Positions 34,200 to 43,020 of a stretch of DNA of 64,000 nucleotides are shown in pieces. The stretch covers positions 62,001 through 126,000 of the forward strand of contig DIHE01000005.1 in NCBI GenBank assembly GCA_002420005.1. The letters are read 5' to 3'. Position numbers and translations under genes: made by a program. The notes under the pieces are model-generated. The model did no database searches. It had not been told where the DNA came from and saw only the letters and a list, made by a program, of their open reading frames with translations. Within the stretch, counting starts at the first letter, position 1. Each line of letters opens with the position of its first letter. This DNA is from Holophagales bacterium UBA5704. Lineage in GTDB: Bacteria > Acidobacteriota > Thermoanaerobaculia > Multivoradales > UBA5704.

Positions 34200-34880
34200 T
34201 CAGGAATCGGCGGAGACCTTGAAATGGGCATACAGCCCATCCGACACGTCCACGAACAGCCCGACCGGCCGACCTTTGCCGCCTTCGGCCAGGCGCTCGA
34301 CCGTCAGGCTCGGCTCGGCCGCCGACTCGACGAACACGCGGACCTGCTTCTCGCCGATCTCGATCCGGGCGCGGAACCACCCGTCCGGATCGGGCACCGG
34401 CTGGACCGGCGCTTCGAAGACGCCCGGCTGTGACTCGCGCAGCTTCTCCCAGGTGTTCGCCGGCCAGGAGACATACTGCACCGCCCGCCCCTTGAAGACT
34501 CCCTCGGCTCTGAAGTTGAACGGCCGGAAGTACACCGCCTCGAACGTCTTCGCTCCGGCCACGTTGAACGCGACTCCCACGAAGCTCTCCTGCCGGACGT
34601 TCTTCCCCTTCAATTCGATCTCGATCGTTCCCGTGGTGAGCTCGAAACCGTTGAAGACGGCGATGCCGATGATGCCGTCGGCGGAATCCCCTTTGGATCG
34701 CAGCCGGACGGCCTTCCTGCCGTCCACCTCCACCGCCTCGGCCGTGGCGTCATGGAGAGTCCAGCTGGCGCCATCGTTGATCGTGCTCAGATCGGGGGTG
34801 ACGACGCGCGGCTGGCCCTGGCCGGCGGCGGCGAGCAGAAGGAAGAGAACGAGCCCGACTCCCCAGGATGAGTGCTTCAT
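34200..34880 (-). CDS. Secreted DUF1080-like (concanavalin-fold) protein
   Basis: 226 residues with a signal peptide (1-23, ending GQG). The mature part is beta-rich: SWTLHDATAEAVEVDGRKAVRLRSKG, FNGFELTTGTIEIELKGKN, FVGVAFNVAG and FRPFNFRAEG, ending in a VGLFVDVSDGLYAHFKVS strand pair. This is the laminarinase/DUF1080-type jelly-roll often secreted by Acidobacteriota and Planctomycetes, probably binding or cutting glycans, but no catalytic residue can be named. GGAGG lies upstream of the ATG. It starts 15 bases after the BNR-repeat gene stop, in the same transcript. Confidence 0.72.
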   Translation of the reverse strand: MKHSSWGVGLVLFLLLAAAGQGQPRVVTPDLSTINDGASWTLHDATAEAVEVDGRKAVRLRSKGDSADGIIGIAVFNGFELTTGTIEIELKGKNVRQESFVGVAFNVAGAKTFEAVYFRPFNFRAEGVFKGRAVQYVSWPANTWEKLRESQPGVFEAPVQPVPDPDGWFRARIEIGEKQVRVFVESAAEPSLTVERLAEGGKGRPVGLFVDVSDGLYAHFKVSADS

Positions 34881-34895
34881 GCGTGCCTCCGTTTC

Positions 34896-37844
34896 TCAGT
34901 GCTCAAAGTCGGCGATCCGCAGAGCCAGCGGACGGGCGGAGGCCGCGAGGGCTTCCCACCGCGCGGAAAGATCCCGCGTCACGTCGGCAAATCCGGCGGT
35001 CACCGGCGGCTCCGATCCGTCGAGCCAGTAGATGGCCACGATCAGGTCGAACGCCAATCGACCCCCGAAGTCTACGCGATCGTTGCCGTCTTCGATCTCG
35101 CGGGCCAACGCGCCCGCCTCCCAGCGGTCGATCTCCTCCCGCAGAGAGGCGGCCTTCCGGCCTTTCCGGCCACCCTGCCGCGCCGCCTCGTCCAGTACCG
35201 GCCGCGCGGCGTGGAATCGGTTCACGGTGCGGGCCATCGCGTCGAAGACGGCCGAAAGCGTGGCGAGCATCTCGTACTTCTGATCGACCGCCGCCTCCGG
35301 CACGGGGCCGAGGCGCGGATCCGGCTGCACCTCGAACGACTGCTCGCAGGTGCCCTGACAGCTCTTGAGACGCGCGCGGTAGCGGCCGGGGCGGACATGG
35401 AACCCCGGGGCTTCGCCGTCGAAAGCACCTTCGATCGACGTCGGTGGCTGGATCGACAGGTTCCAGACCATCCGGTGGAGCCCCGCTCGCGGCTTGTCGT
35501 CCTTCGGCAGCCGCAGAGTCGTGAGTACGGTCGTTCCGGTGGCATCAAGGACATCGATCTCGACCGGAGCATCGGCCTCCCGACCATCGAGCCAGAAGTA
35601 GATCGGCGCGCCGGCGCCGCGCATTGCGATCGCGGCCGACACCGGGAACAGCCGCGTCCCCTCTCCGGAGAGCGACCGCAAGGGAGACATGTCGTCGAGC
35701 ACCCAGAAGCCGCGCCCCTGGGTCGAGATCACCAGATCGTTCCCCTTCACCACGAGGTCGGTCACCGGGGTGACCGGCAGATTCGTCTGCAACGACCGCC
35801 ACCGGCCGCCGCCGTCGAACGACACGAACACCCCGACCTCGGTGCCGGCGAACAGCAGACCCGCCTGGACGGGATCTTCGCGCACCACACGCACCGGCGC
35901 CTCGGGGAGGCCCTGCACGATCAGCCGCCAGGACGCTCCGAAGTCGTCCGTCCGGTAGATCAGCGGCGTCAGCTCGCCCGACCGGCTGCGCAGGATCGCG
36001 ACGAACGCGGTGCCGCGGGTGTGAGGCGACGGGTCGATCGCGTTGACGAGGGCATCCCCCCGGTCCTCCGGCGTCACGTTCGTCCAGGTGGCGCCGCCGT
36101 CGCGGGTCAGGTGCACCAGGCCGTCGTCCGAGCCGGCCCAGAGCACCGCGGGATCGAGCGGCGACTCGGCGATGTAGGAGAGCGCGTTGTGGGCGTCGAT
36201 CCGCTCGTTGCTGAAGGGGATGCCCCCCGGCCCCTGCTGCGCGGGGAGATTGCGGGTCAGATCGGGGCTGATCACCCGCCAGCTCTGCCCGCGGTCGGTC
36301 GATTGGAGAACGTGCTGGGCGCCGTGGTAGAGGGTGCCCGGCGTGTGCCGCGAGACCGCGAGCGGAGCATTGACGTCGAAGCGGTGCGGCATCTCACCCG
36401 GGTTGCGCCCTTCCGGGAAGACCGGGTAGACGAGGATGGTCGTGGCCCGCCGGGTCCGATGGTCGAACCGCTCCAGGACCCCGATCTCGCTGCCCGCATA
36501 GACGAGGTCCGGCTCGAACGGGTCCGGCACCACGAATCCGGTCTCCCCGCCGCCGACCGGGTAGCCCTCCTCGGTGCCGTCTCCGAAGTCGCGGCGGCTC
36601 TTGAGGCCCATCGTCGTCCCGTCCTGCTGGGCGCCATAGACCGTGTAAGGGAAGCGGTCGTCGGTGCTCACCCGGTAGATCTGGGCCGTGGGCTGATTGC
36701 GCAGCGTCGTCCAGGTGTCGCCGCCGTTGCGGGTGACCGCGGCGCCCCCATCGCCCCCCAGAACCATGGTGCGCGGATCGGCCGGATGGATCCAGAGCGC
36801 GTGCGAGTCGGCATGCTCCGTTTCGATCGAGGCGAAGGTGACGCCCCCGTCGGTGGACTTCCAGAAGCTCTGCGACGGCACATAGACCGTGTCGCGATCG
36901 CGGGGGTCGGCGACCACGTGCATGTAGTACCACGGGCGGGTGCTGACATGGCGCGAGGCGTTGACGCGCCGCCAGTGGGCTCCTCCGTCGTCCGACCGAT
37001 AGAGCCCGTGGACAGAACGCTCCGCTTCGACCGCGGCATAGAGCCGGGAGGGATCGGAAGGCGCCACCGCGATCCCGATCTTGCCCATCGAGGCCGGCAG
37101 TCCCTCGGTCAGGCGCACCCACGTCCGCCCGGCATCCCGGCTCTTGAAAATCCCGCTTCCCGGTCCCCCGCTGCGCAGCTGCCAGGGACGGCGGAGATGG
37201 TCCCACATCGCCGCGTAGAGAACGTTCGGATCGGCCGGATCGAGCTTGAGGTCGACGGCACCGGTGGTGTCGTTCTCACCCGCCAGCAACAGAGCCCAGG
37301 TGCGCCCGCCGTCGGTGGTCCCGTAGACCCCGCGGTCGGGCGACGGCGCCCAGTGATTCCCCTGCGCCGCGACGTACGCCACTTCGGGGTTGGTGGGATG
37401 AACCACCACGGCACCGATCTGCCGGGTGCGCTCCAGGCCCACGTGGGTCCACGTCGCCCCGCCGTCGTTCGAGCGGTACACCCCGTCGCCATAGGAGCTC
37501 ATGTTGATCCGCACCGGCGACTCGCCCATGCCGACGTAGACCACCTCCGGCCGGAAAGGGCTCACACCGATCGCACCGACCGAGCCGGTGCCGAAGAAGC
37601 CATCCGAGACATTGCGCCAACGGGTGCCCGCGTCGTCGGTCTTCCAGACGCCCCCGCCGGTCGTGCCCATGTAGAAGACGGCGGGCTGCTGCGGCACGCC
37701 GGCCACGGTGACGACCCTTCCACCCCGGGTGGGTCCGAGGCTGCGCCAGACCAGGCCATCCAGCGTTCTGTCGGGGGCCGGTTGGGCGAAGGCGGCCGGA
37801 GCGAGAAGGAGGAGCAGGAGGGAGCCGGGGGCTGGAATCCGCAT
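34896..37844 (-). CDS. Secreted BNR/VPS10 beta-propeller protein
   Basis: 982 residues, signal peptide 1-20 (ending AFA). It holds at least ten Asp-box-like units (for example RSNDGGATW, KSRDAGRTW, RSDDGGAHW, KSTDGGVTF, TRDGGATW, STDRGQSW), the pattern of sortilin/VPS10-type ten-bladed or paired propellers. The C-terminal 250 residues (LFPVSAAIAMRGAGAPIYF onward) are a separate beta domain and helical end. These proteins are abundant in Acidobacteriota and Bacteroidota, annotated as glycosyl hydrolases, but sialidase residues are not visible, so binding is as likely. GGAGGT precedes the ATG. Confidence 0.85.
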   Translation of the reverse strand: MRIPAPGSLLLLLLAPAAFAQPAPDRTLDGLVWRSLGPTRGGRVVTVAGVPQQPAVFYMGTTGGGVWKTDDAGTRWRNVSDGFFGTGSVGAIGVSPFRPEVVYVGMGESPVRINMSSYGDGVYRSNDGGATWTHVGLERTRQIGAVVVHPTNPEVAYVAAQGNHWAPSPDRGVYGTTDGGRTWALLLAGENDTTGAVDLKLDPADPNVLYAAMWDHLRRPWQLRSGGPGSGIFKSRDAGRTWVRLTEGLPASMGKIGIAVAPSDPSRLYAAVEAERSVHGLYRSDDGGAHWRRVNASRHVSTRPWYYMHVVADPRDRDTVYVPSQSFWKSTDGGVTFASIETEHADSHALWIHPADPRTMVLGGDGGAAVTRNGGDTWTTLRNQPTAQIYRVSTDDRFPYTVYGAQQDGTTMGLKSRRDFGDGTEEGYPVGGGETGFVVPDPFEPDLVYAGSEIGVLERFDHRTRRATTILVYPVFPEGRNPGEMPHRFDVNAPLAVSRHTPGTLYHGAQHVLQSTDRGQSWRVISPDLTRNLPAQQGPGGIPFSNERIDAHNALSYIAESPLDPAVLWAGSDDGLVHLTRDGGATWTNVTPEDRGDALVNAIDPSPHTRGTAFVAILRSRSGELTPLIYRTDDFGASWRLIVQGLPEAPVRVVREDPVQAGLLFAGTEVGVFVSFDGGGRWRSLQTNLPVTPVTDLVVKGNDLVISTQGRGFWVLDDMSPLRSLSGEGTRLFPVSAAIAMRGAGAPIYFWLDGREADAPVEIDVLDATGTTVLTTLRLPKDDKPRAGLHRMVWNLSIQPPTSIEGAFDGEAPGFHVRPGRYRARLKSCQGTCEQSFEVQPDPRLGPVPEAAVDQKYEMLATLSAVFDAMARTVNRFHAARPVLDEAARQGGRKGRKAASLREEIDRWEAGALAREIEDGNDRVDFGGRLAFDLIVAIYWLDGSEPPVTAGFADVTRDLSARWEALAASARPLALRIADFEH

Positions 37845-37864
37845 GGGTACGTCGGACCTCCGTG

Positions 37865-39055
37865 TCAGCGCCGGCCCACCATCCCGAAATCCTGGAAGCC
37901 GAACAGCAGCTCGTCGATGCGGTCGCGCAGGCGGTTCACCTTGTCGGCGAGCGGGCGCTGCTCCTCGGGGACCTTGGCGAGGTCGATCTCCGGCAGGCGC
38001 TCGCTCGCGGGGAAGGCGCGCAGGTCGAGGCGCTCGACCGGGTCGAAGCCGGCGAGCTCGTAGAGCAGCTTCAGGCTCTCGGGATGGACCGGCCGCACGT
38101 GGGTGGGGTCAAGCCAGAAGTTGCGCGCCGCGACGAGAAGGGAGAGCGGGCTGGGCGTCTCCAGGATCAGGACGCCGCCCGGAGCGAGGGCGCGGTACGC
38201 CAGGCGGACCAGGCGGTCGAGCGTGGCGGCCGGCAGGTGCTCGATGACGTGGAAGGAGACCACACCGCCCAGGCTCCCCGCCTCCACCGCAGCCAGCGTG
38301 CCGAACAGGTCTCCCTCGCTCGCGTCGAGGCCCCGTTCGCGGCAATGCGCCACCATGCGGGCGCTGCTGTCCACGCCGCGCGCCGGGATGCCGTGCTCGC
38401 GCAGCAGGGCGAGCGACTCGCCGCGCCCGCAGCCGAGGTCGAGAACCGGCTTGCCGGCCGGCAACGTGGTGAGCCAGGGGAGGTAGACCGAGATCCGGTC
38501 GAGGATCTCCTCTTCGGTTCCACGATGGCGCCGCTCCAGCTCCAGGTAACCATGCTCCTCGACGGCGCGCTCCAGAACCTCGCGGGTCTCCGCGGCCGGC
38601 GCGGATTCGAGGTGCGCCAGGGCGGCGCCCAGACTGCCGAGGAGGTCGCGGACCTCGCGGCGGTAGCGGTCGAGCTTCTGGTCGGCGCGGGCGAAGAGGG
38701 CGTCGTTGTGCCGCATGATCTCGTGGATGCCCTCGGACTGCAGGGCCTCCAGGTATTCGAGCCGGCGGCGGTGGTCGTCGCGGTGCTCCTCGTTGCGGAT
38801 CAGGTGCTCGAGGAGGATCAGGTTGAACGTGCGCTGGCGGTCCCAGAGGTCCTGCTGGGGCGCCTTGACGAACGGCCGCAGGAGGCGCTTGAACAGGACG
38901 ACCAGACGGCCGACGAGACCGCGATGGCTCGCCACGGGAAACCCATGGTCACCGCGCCAGAGCCATTGCCAGTCGAGAAGATCGCGGGTGGGCTCGACGA
39001 CAAAATCGTCGAGAGACGGCGCGCGGCGCTCCGGGGGCTCGGGTTTCGCCTCCAT
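37865..39055 (-). CDS. SAM-dependent methyltransferase with coiled-coil ends
   Basis: 396 residues. The N-terminal 170 residues are helical with coiled-coil character (LIRNEEHRDDHRRRLEYLEALQ and RADQKLDRYRREVRDLL). The Rossmann methyltransferase domain (about 200-330) has motif I VLDLGCGRGES, GVDSSARMV, and VVSFHVIEHLP. A short C-terminal helix (PLADKVNRLRDRIDELLFG) ends it. This layout resembles WbdD-like or O-antigen-associated methyltransferases that act on polysaccharide ends, but no glycan genes are nearby. It follows rplI by 21 bases on the same strand and precedes the BNR-repeat gene by 20. Confidence 0.82.
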   Translation of the reverse strand: MEAKPEPPERRAPSLDDFVVEPTRDLLDWQWLWRGDHGFPVASHRGLVGRLVVLFKRLLRPFVKAPQQDLWDRQRTFNLILLEHLIRNEEHRDDHRRRLEYLEALQSEGIHEIMRHNDALFARADQKLDRYRREVRDLLGSLGAALAHLESAPAAETREVLERAVEEHGYLELERRHRGTEEEILDRISVYLPWLTTLPAGKPVLDLGCGRGESLALLREHGIPARGVDSSARMVAHCRERGLDASEGDLFGTLAAVEAGSLGGVVSFHVIEHLPAATLDRLVRLAYRALAPGGVLILETPSPLSLLVAARNFWLDPTHVRPVHPESLKLLYELAGFDPVERLDLRAFPASERLPEIDLAKVPEEQRPLADKVNRLRDRIDELLFGFQDFGMVGRR

Positions 39056-39076
39056 GCGTCGCGCGCCTTGAGGAAA

Positions 39077-39523
39077 CTACTCTTCGCGGACGACCGCGAC
39101 GACGACGTCGGCCGTCACCTCGGGGTGCAGGTCGACGTGGACCGTGTGGTCGCCGACGGTCTTGATGCCGCCCACGAGATCGATGCGGCGGCGGTCGACG
39201 ACGACCCCCTTCGCTTCGAGCGCGTGAGCGACGTCACCGGCCGTCACCGAGCCGTAGAGGGTATCCCGCTCGCCGACCCGCTTGGGGATCTCGATGCGGA
39301 GACCTTCGAGCTTCGCCTTGACCGCTTCGGCCGCGGAGCGCTCCTTGGCGTGGGCCGCTTCGATCTTGGTCCGCTGCTGTTCGAAGAGCTTCTGGTTACC
39401 CGGCGTGGCCGGCATGGCGAAGCCCTGGGGCAAGAGATAGTTGCGGCCGAAACCCGGCTTGACCTCGACCGTCTCGCCGCGCTTGCCGAGGTGCCGCTGG
39501 TCACTGAGCAAAATGACTTTCAA
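39077..39523 (-). CDS. rplI: 50S ribosomal protein L9
   Basis: 148 residues, normal length for bL9. The N-terminal domain MKVILLSDQRHLGKRGETVEVKPGFGRNYLLPQGFA binds 23S rRNA; a long connecting helix and the C-terminal domain (GSVTAGDVAHALEAKG) follow. It is the last ribosomal gene of the rpsF-rpsR-rplI run, nine bases after rpsR. Confidence 0.97.
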   Translation of the reverse strand: MKVILLSDQRHLGKRGETVEVKPGFGRNYLLPQGFAMPATPGNQKLFEQQRTKIEAAHAKERSAAEAVKAKLEGLRIEIPKRVGERDTLYGSVTAGDVAHALEAKGVVVDRRRIDLVGGIKTVGDHTVHVDLHPEVTADVVVAVVREE

Positions 39524-39532
39524 GGCCGCCTC

Positions 39533-39766
39533 CTAGTCCGTGGTGAAGGGGATCAGCGCCAGATGGCGCGCCCGCTTGATCGCCTGCTGCAAAAAGCGCT
39601 GGTGCCGGGCACAGGTCCCGGAGATCCGCCGGGGCAGGATCTTGGAGCGCTCGGGGATGAACTGTTGCAGCAGCTTCACGTCCTTGTAGTCGATGTAGTC
39701 GATCTTGTCTGCACAGAACTTGCAGACCTTGCGGCGGCGGAAGAAGACCTTTCTGGGACGCGCCAT
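39533..39766 (-). CDS. rpsR: 30S ribosomal protein S18
   Basis: 77 residues of bS18, with the basic N-terminus and core YKDVKLLQQFIPERSKILPRR. A zinc-ribbon-like CKFC pair and a later Cys-Ala-Arg-His suggest the zinc-binding (C+) form. It starts two bases after the rpsF stop, with GGAGAGGAG inside the rpsF end. The ssb gene often found between rpsF and rpsR is absent. Confidence 0.97.
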   Translation of the reverse strand: MARPRKVFFRRRKVCKFCADKIDYIDYKDVKLLQQFIPERSKILPRRISGTCARHQRFLQQAIKRARHLALIPFTTD

Positions 39767-39768
39767 GG

Positions 39769-40176
39769 TCAGATCTCCTCTCCGGAATCGAGATCGTCGT
39801 CATCGGGATCGTCCACCACGAGAGGGGTGCCACCGCCACCCGGGGTGGGCACGGCATTGCGGCGGGAGGCCCGCTTCAGGTCCTCGTCGGTGCGCACCGT
39901 GAGGAAGCGCAGGATCTTGTCGTTCTGGCGCATCCGGTGCTCGACTTCGTGCAACGTGTTCTTGCCATCCGGGCTCTGGATGAAGAAGAGGACGTACTTG
40001 CCCTCGCTCACCTTGTTGATCGGATAGGCGAGCTTGCGCCGGCCCCAGTTCTCTTCGGCGGTGACCTCGGCGGTGTTGCCCGCCGTGATCATCGTCTTGT
40101 AGTCCTGGGTCATGGTGACCACTTCTTCGTCGGAGACGCGGGGGTCCACGACGAACATCAGCTCGTACGTACGCAT
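39769..40176 (-). CDS. rpsF: 30S ribosomal protein S6
   Basis: 135 residues of bS6: MRTYELMFVVDPRVSDEEV, EENWGRRKLAYPINK, EGKYVLFFI and LRFLTVRTDE. The tail is long and acidic (DDPDDDDLDSGEE), as in some bS6 proteins that are glutamylated, though RimK is not in view. GGGAGGT lies about ten bases before the ATG at 40176; an upstream in-frame extension to 40257 is rejected. First gene of the ribosomal run that continues to the methyltransferase. Confidence 0.96.
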   Translation of the reverse strand: MRTYELMFVVDPRVSDEEVVTMTQDYKTMITAGNTAEVTAEENWGRRKLAYPINKVSEGKYVLFFIQSPDGKNTLHEVEHRMRQNDKILRFLTVRTDEDLKRASRRNAVPTPGGGGTPLVVDDPDDDDLDSGEEI

Positions 40177-40342
40177 GTGTCTGGTACAACCTCCCTTTGG
40201 CCTGGGCAGTCCCGCTTCTCGCGGAACAGAGAGGAACAGGAAAGCGGAGGCGGGCACGCCCGCTCCGCGGCTCGGGACTCCGGATTATACGCGAGTCGGG
40301 GAGAAGCGCAAGCGCCCAAGAGCGGGAGGATCAGGAGATCGG

Positions 40343-40382
40343 GTGCCGACGTGTCGCCGACGTGTCGGTGACACGTCGGCAC
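40343..40382. repeat. GCCGACGTGTC direct and inverted repeat
   Basis: GCCGACGTGTC occurs twice head to tail (40345-40355, 40356-40366) and once inverted as GACACGTCGGC (40370-40380). The outer arms extend to a 13-base pair GTGCCGACGTGTC / GACACGTCGGCAC. It lies in the 294-base gap between the divergent rpsF and tyrosinase operons, 90 bases before the first plus-strand start. It could be an operator or a dispersed hairpin. Apart from the rpsF RBS, nothing else is recognised in the gap. Confidence 0.6.
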
Positions 40383-40470
40383 CGCAGCACCGAGCGAGGG
40401 CTTCCCGGACAGCCCACTGGCACAGCCGTTGCTCTGTTTTGAAGCCTCTCGCCCGAGAAGGGGGACTTGA

Positions 40471-40917
40471 ATGCCCGTGGATCACCCGCGACCCGCACGC
40501 CGCAGCCGACTGTTCCTTCTCTCCTCGCTCGCTTTGGCGCTGGCGCCGAAGTGCCCGTTGTGCGTGTTGGCGTACGCGGGCTTCCTGGGCTCGTCGGTGA
40601 CCCTCGCGTGGTCCGTGGCCGCCTCGTATGGCCGGTGGATCGCGCCGGTCACCGCGGTCGGCCTGGCGCTGACCGTGGGCGCGATCGCGGTGCAGGCCCG
40701 GCACGGCCGGGGGAAGGCACCGGTCGGCCTCGCCCTGGCGGCCGCGTTCGCGATCCAGGCGGGCAAGTTCCTTCTCGCCCAACCCGCTCTCGTCGTCCTC
40801 GGCATGGCGGCGCTCGCCGCCGCCGCCGTCTGGGGCTCCCGGGCTCCCGTGGCCACCTGCCCCTGCGCATCGACGTTGCCGTCTCAGCCGTTTCACGAAG
40901 ACGAGGTTTCCCAGTAG
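40471..40917 (+). CDS. Small Cys-containing membrane protein (MerC-like)
   Basis: 148 residues with four hydrophobic segments. KCPLCVLAYAGFLG places a CPLC pair at the start of the first or second helix (about residues 28-31), and TCPCAS follows the last helix near the C-terminus, a layout that recalls MerC-like metal transport proteins, although similarity is only in outline. GGGGGA lies about seven bases before the ATG. It is 12 bases ahead of the tyrosinase gene, so it may supply copper to that enzyme (inference). Confidence 0.6.
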   Translation: MPVDHPRPARRSRLFLLSSLALALAPKCPLCVLAYAGFLGSSVTLAWSVAASYGRWIAPVTAVGLALTVGAIAVQARHGRGKAPVGLALAAAFAIQAGKFLLAQPALVVLGMAALAAAAVWGSRAPVATCPCASTLPSQPFHEDEVSQ

Positions 40918-40929
40918 GAGCGCATCACA

Positions 40930-43008
40930 ATGGCCGAAGCCAGCCGCACCACAGGTTACAACCGCGTTCGAGAGATCCTCGACGCAGCCGCCGGCGACAG
41001 CACGGCGGACTACGGGGGAGTGGGCCGCTTCTGGCACCTCCCGCTCGAAGAGCTGACGGATTTCCGCCTGCAAGGGATCCAGATGATCGCCGCCGAAAAG
41101 AGCGCCGGCTCATGCTGCTGCAGCGGCGGCGGCGCCACCAGCCGGTCGGCCTCCTCCGGCCTCGTCCAGGGCCTGCGGGGCGAAGCGCCGTTCGACGGCA
41201 CCCGCTTCCCCCGCCTGCCGTGGGGCGGCCGGGCGGTCGCGGACGAGGAGATCCGGCAGATCGCCGAGTGGATCGACGACGGCCTGCCGGAGAAGGGCCA
41301 TCCGGTCACCTCGCTCGCCATGCCGGGGACGATGGAACCGCCGGTGATCACCGACATCCGCCCCGACAATGCGCAGGACATCCTGCAGGCCACCCACACC
41401 ACGGTGACCGGAGCCAACGACTACGCCCAGCAGAAGGGCGAGCTCCAGCAGCGGATGAACCTCGACTGCATGACCCCGGACCAGCTCGAAAAGTACCGCC
41501 ATGCCTTCCGCGAGCTGTACCGCCTGAACAAGTGGCCGGAGGACTGGCGCAGCTACAACAACATTGCGCTGATCCATCAGAACCACTGCCAGCACGGCTG
41601 GGAACGGTTCCTGCCCTGGCACCGCATCTACCTGTATGAGTTCGAGCAGGCGCTCCAGGACCGCGTGCCCGGCGTGACCCTCCCCTACTGGGACTTCATC
41701 ATGCCGCAGTATTGCCCGCGCCATCCGGAGAAAGGACTGCGCATCCCGCGGTCGCTGCAGGCCTTTCTCACCGACGCGACGATCGACGGCCTGACCAAGG
41801 CCGATCCGCCGATCACGAAAAAGGCGGCCAGGGACCTCAAGAAGCACATGGCGGGCAAGCACTACGCCACCCTCAGCCACTTCTTCACCGACGTCGTGGC
41901 GGTCACCCACGAGCCCGGCTATGCCACGGGCGCGCACCGCAACCGTTTCATCGACGCGCTGCTCGCCGCCAACGCGCTGTGGTACCCGCTGCGCTATCCG
42001 GGGCAATATACGGGTTCCGACGGCAAACCATCGACGATCAACAAGGTGATCCACTATCACTATCCGAAACCGGAGGACATCGCGGAGATCCTCGCGCTGC
42101 GCACCTTCCGCGATTTCGGCGGCGGCAGCCTGTACAACGACTCCTTCGGCTTCCTCGACCAGAACCCGCACAACACGATGCACATCTGGACCGGCGGCAT
42201 GAACCCGGACTACGATCCCAAGGCTGCCCAGGGAGCCGAAGGCGCGATCGAAAACCGCAACCGCGGTGTACGCGTCGCCGGCCGGCGCTTCCACTCGCGG
42301 GACGACATGTACACCCAGCCGCAATTCGGCGACATGTTCAGCAATCTGACCGCCTCGTACGATCCGGTGTTCTGGCCGATCCACGTCAACATCGACCGCC
42401 TGTGGTGGGAATGGCAGCAGATGAACCCACATTCGCTGCCGGCGGACCTCGCCTCGGTACTCACACCCTGGAGCTACACCATCCACGATACGCTCGAAAT
42501 CTCGCGCTTCGGCTATGAATATGTGCGCAGCTCGTACGTCATCCCGGTGGGCCTCGGCGCGCCGGTGGGACGGTTCGTGTCGAAGCCGATCGAGGTCCCC
42601 GAGCCGGTGCGTGCCTTCCGCCAGGCCGAGGTGCGGCTGCACCGCGTGCCGCAGCTCCCGCGGTCCTGTTTCATCCGCGTCTTCCTGAACCTTCCGGATG
42701 CGAATGCGGACACGCCGATCGATCACGACAACTACGCCGGCTACCTGGCGGTCTTCGGTCATGGCCCCTGCATCGGCGGCCCGGGCCATTGCGACCTGCC
42801 GCCGGCCCGCGCCCGCAAGTTCGACCTGCGGCCGCGCAGCCACAACACGCCGCGCAACCACCGCATCCACGTCACCAGCACCGCCCGCCGCCTGCTCGAA
42901 GCCGGCGCCACCTCGCTGCAGGTGACCCTGGTGGTGATCGGTGCGGACTATTGTGAAGACAACGAGCTCCTGCGCCTCGAAGGCGTGTCGCTGAACTTTC
43001 TCGATTGA
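40930..43008 (+). CDS. Tyrosinase-family type-3 copper protein with extra N-terminal region
   Basis: 692 residues. The central tyrosinase domain has CuA ligands H216, H222 and H231 (HQNHCQHGWERFLPWHR) and CuB ligands H414, H418 (NPHNTMHIW) and H485 (DPVFWPIHVNIDRLW), so the dicopper site is complete. A Cys just before H222 could form the thioether seen in some tyrosinases. Residues 1-130 are unusual: SCCCSGGG, then FPRLPWGGRAVADEEIRQIAEWIDDGLP, which resembles the end of a cytochrome-c-like domain without CxxCH. The C-terminal 180 residues are beta-rich. TAGGAG precedes the ATG, and LodA starts 12 bases after the stop. There is no signal peptide. Confidence 0.88.
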   Translation: MAEASRTTGYNRVREILDAAAGDSTADYGGVGRFWHLPLEELTDFRLQGIQMIAAEKSAGSCCCSGGGATSRSASSGLVQGLRGEAPFDGTRFPRLPWGGRAVADEEIRQIAEWIDDGLPEKGHPVTSLAMPGTMEPPVITDIRPDNAQDILQATHTTVTGANDYAQQKGELQQRMNLDCMTPDQLEKYRHAFRELYRLNKWPEDWRSYNNIALIHQNHCQHGWERFLPWHRIYLYEFEQALQDRVPGVTLPYWDFIMPQYCPRHPEKGLRIPRSLQAFLTDATIDGLTKADPPITKKAARDLKKHMAGKHYATLSHFFTDVVAVTHEPGYATGAHRNRFIDALLAANALWYPLRYPGQYTGSDGKPSTINKVIHYHYPKPEDIAEILALRTFRDFGGGSLYNDSFGFLDQNPHNTMHIWTGGMNPDYDPKAAQGAEGAIENRNRGVRVAGRRFHSRDDMYTQPQFGDMFSNLTASYDPVFWPIHVNIDRLWWEWQQMNPHSLPADLASVLTPWSYTIHDTLEISRFGYEYVRSSYVIPVGLGAPVGRFVSKPIEVPEPVRAFRQAEVRLHRVPQLPRSCFIRVFLNLPDANADTPIDHDNYAGYLAVFGHGPCIGGPGHCDLPPARARKFDLRPRSHNTPRNHRIHVTSTARRLLEAGATSLQVTLVVIGADYCEDNELLRLEGVSLNFLD

Positions 43009-43020
43009 GGTGAGGACGCC

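Noticed and set aside
34872..38063. Plus-strand 1063-codon frame opposite the BNR-repeat gene
   Set aside because: Repeats reflect the propeller units on the coding strand; no protein signature.
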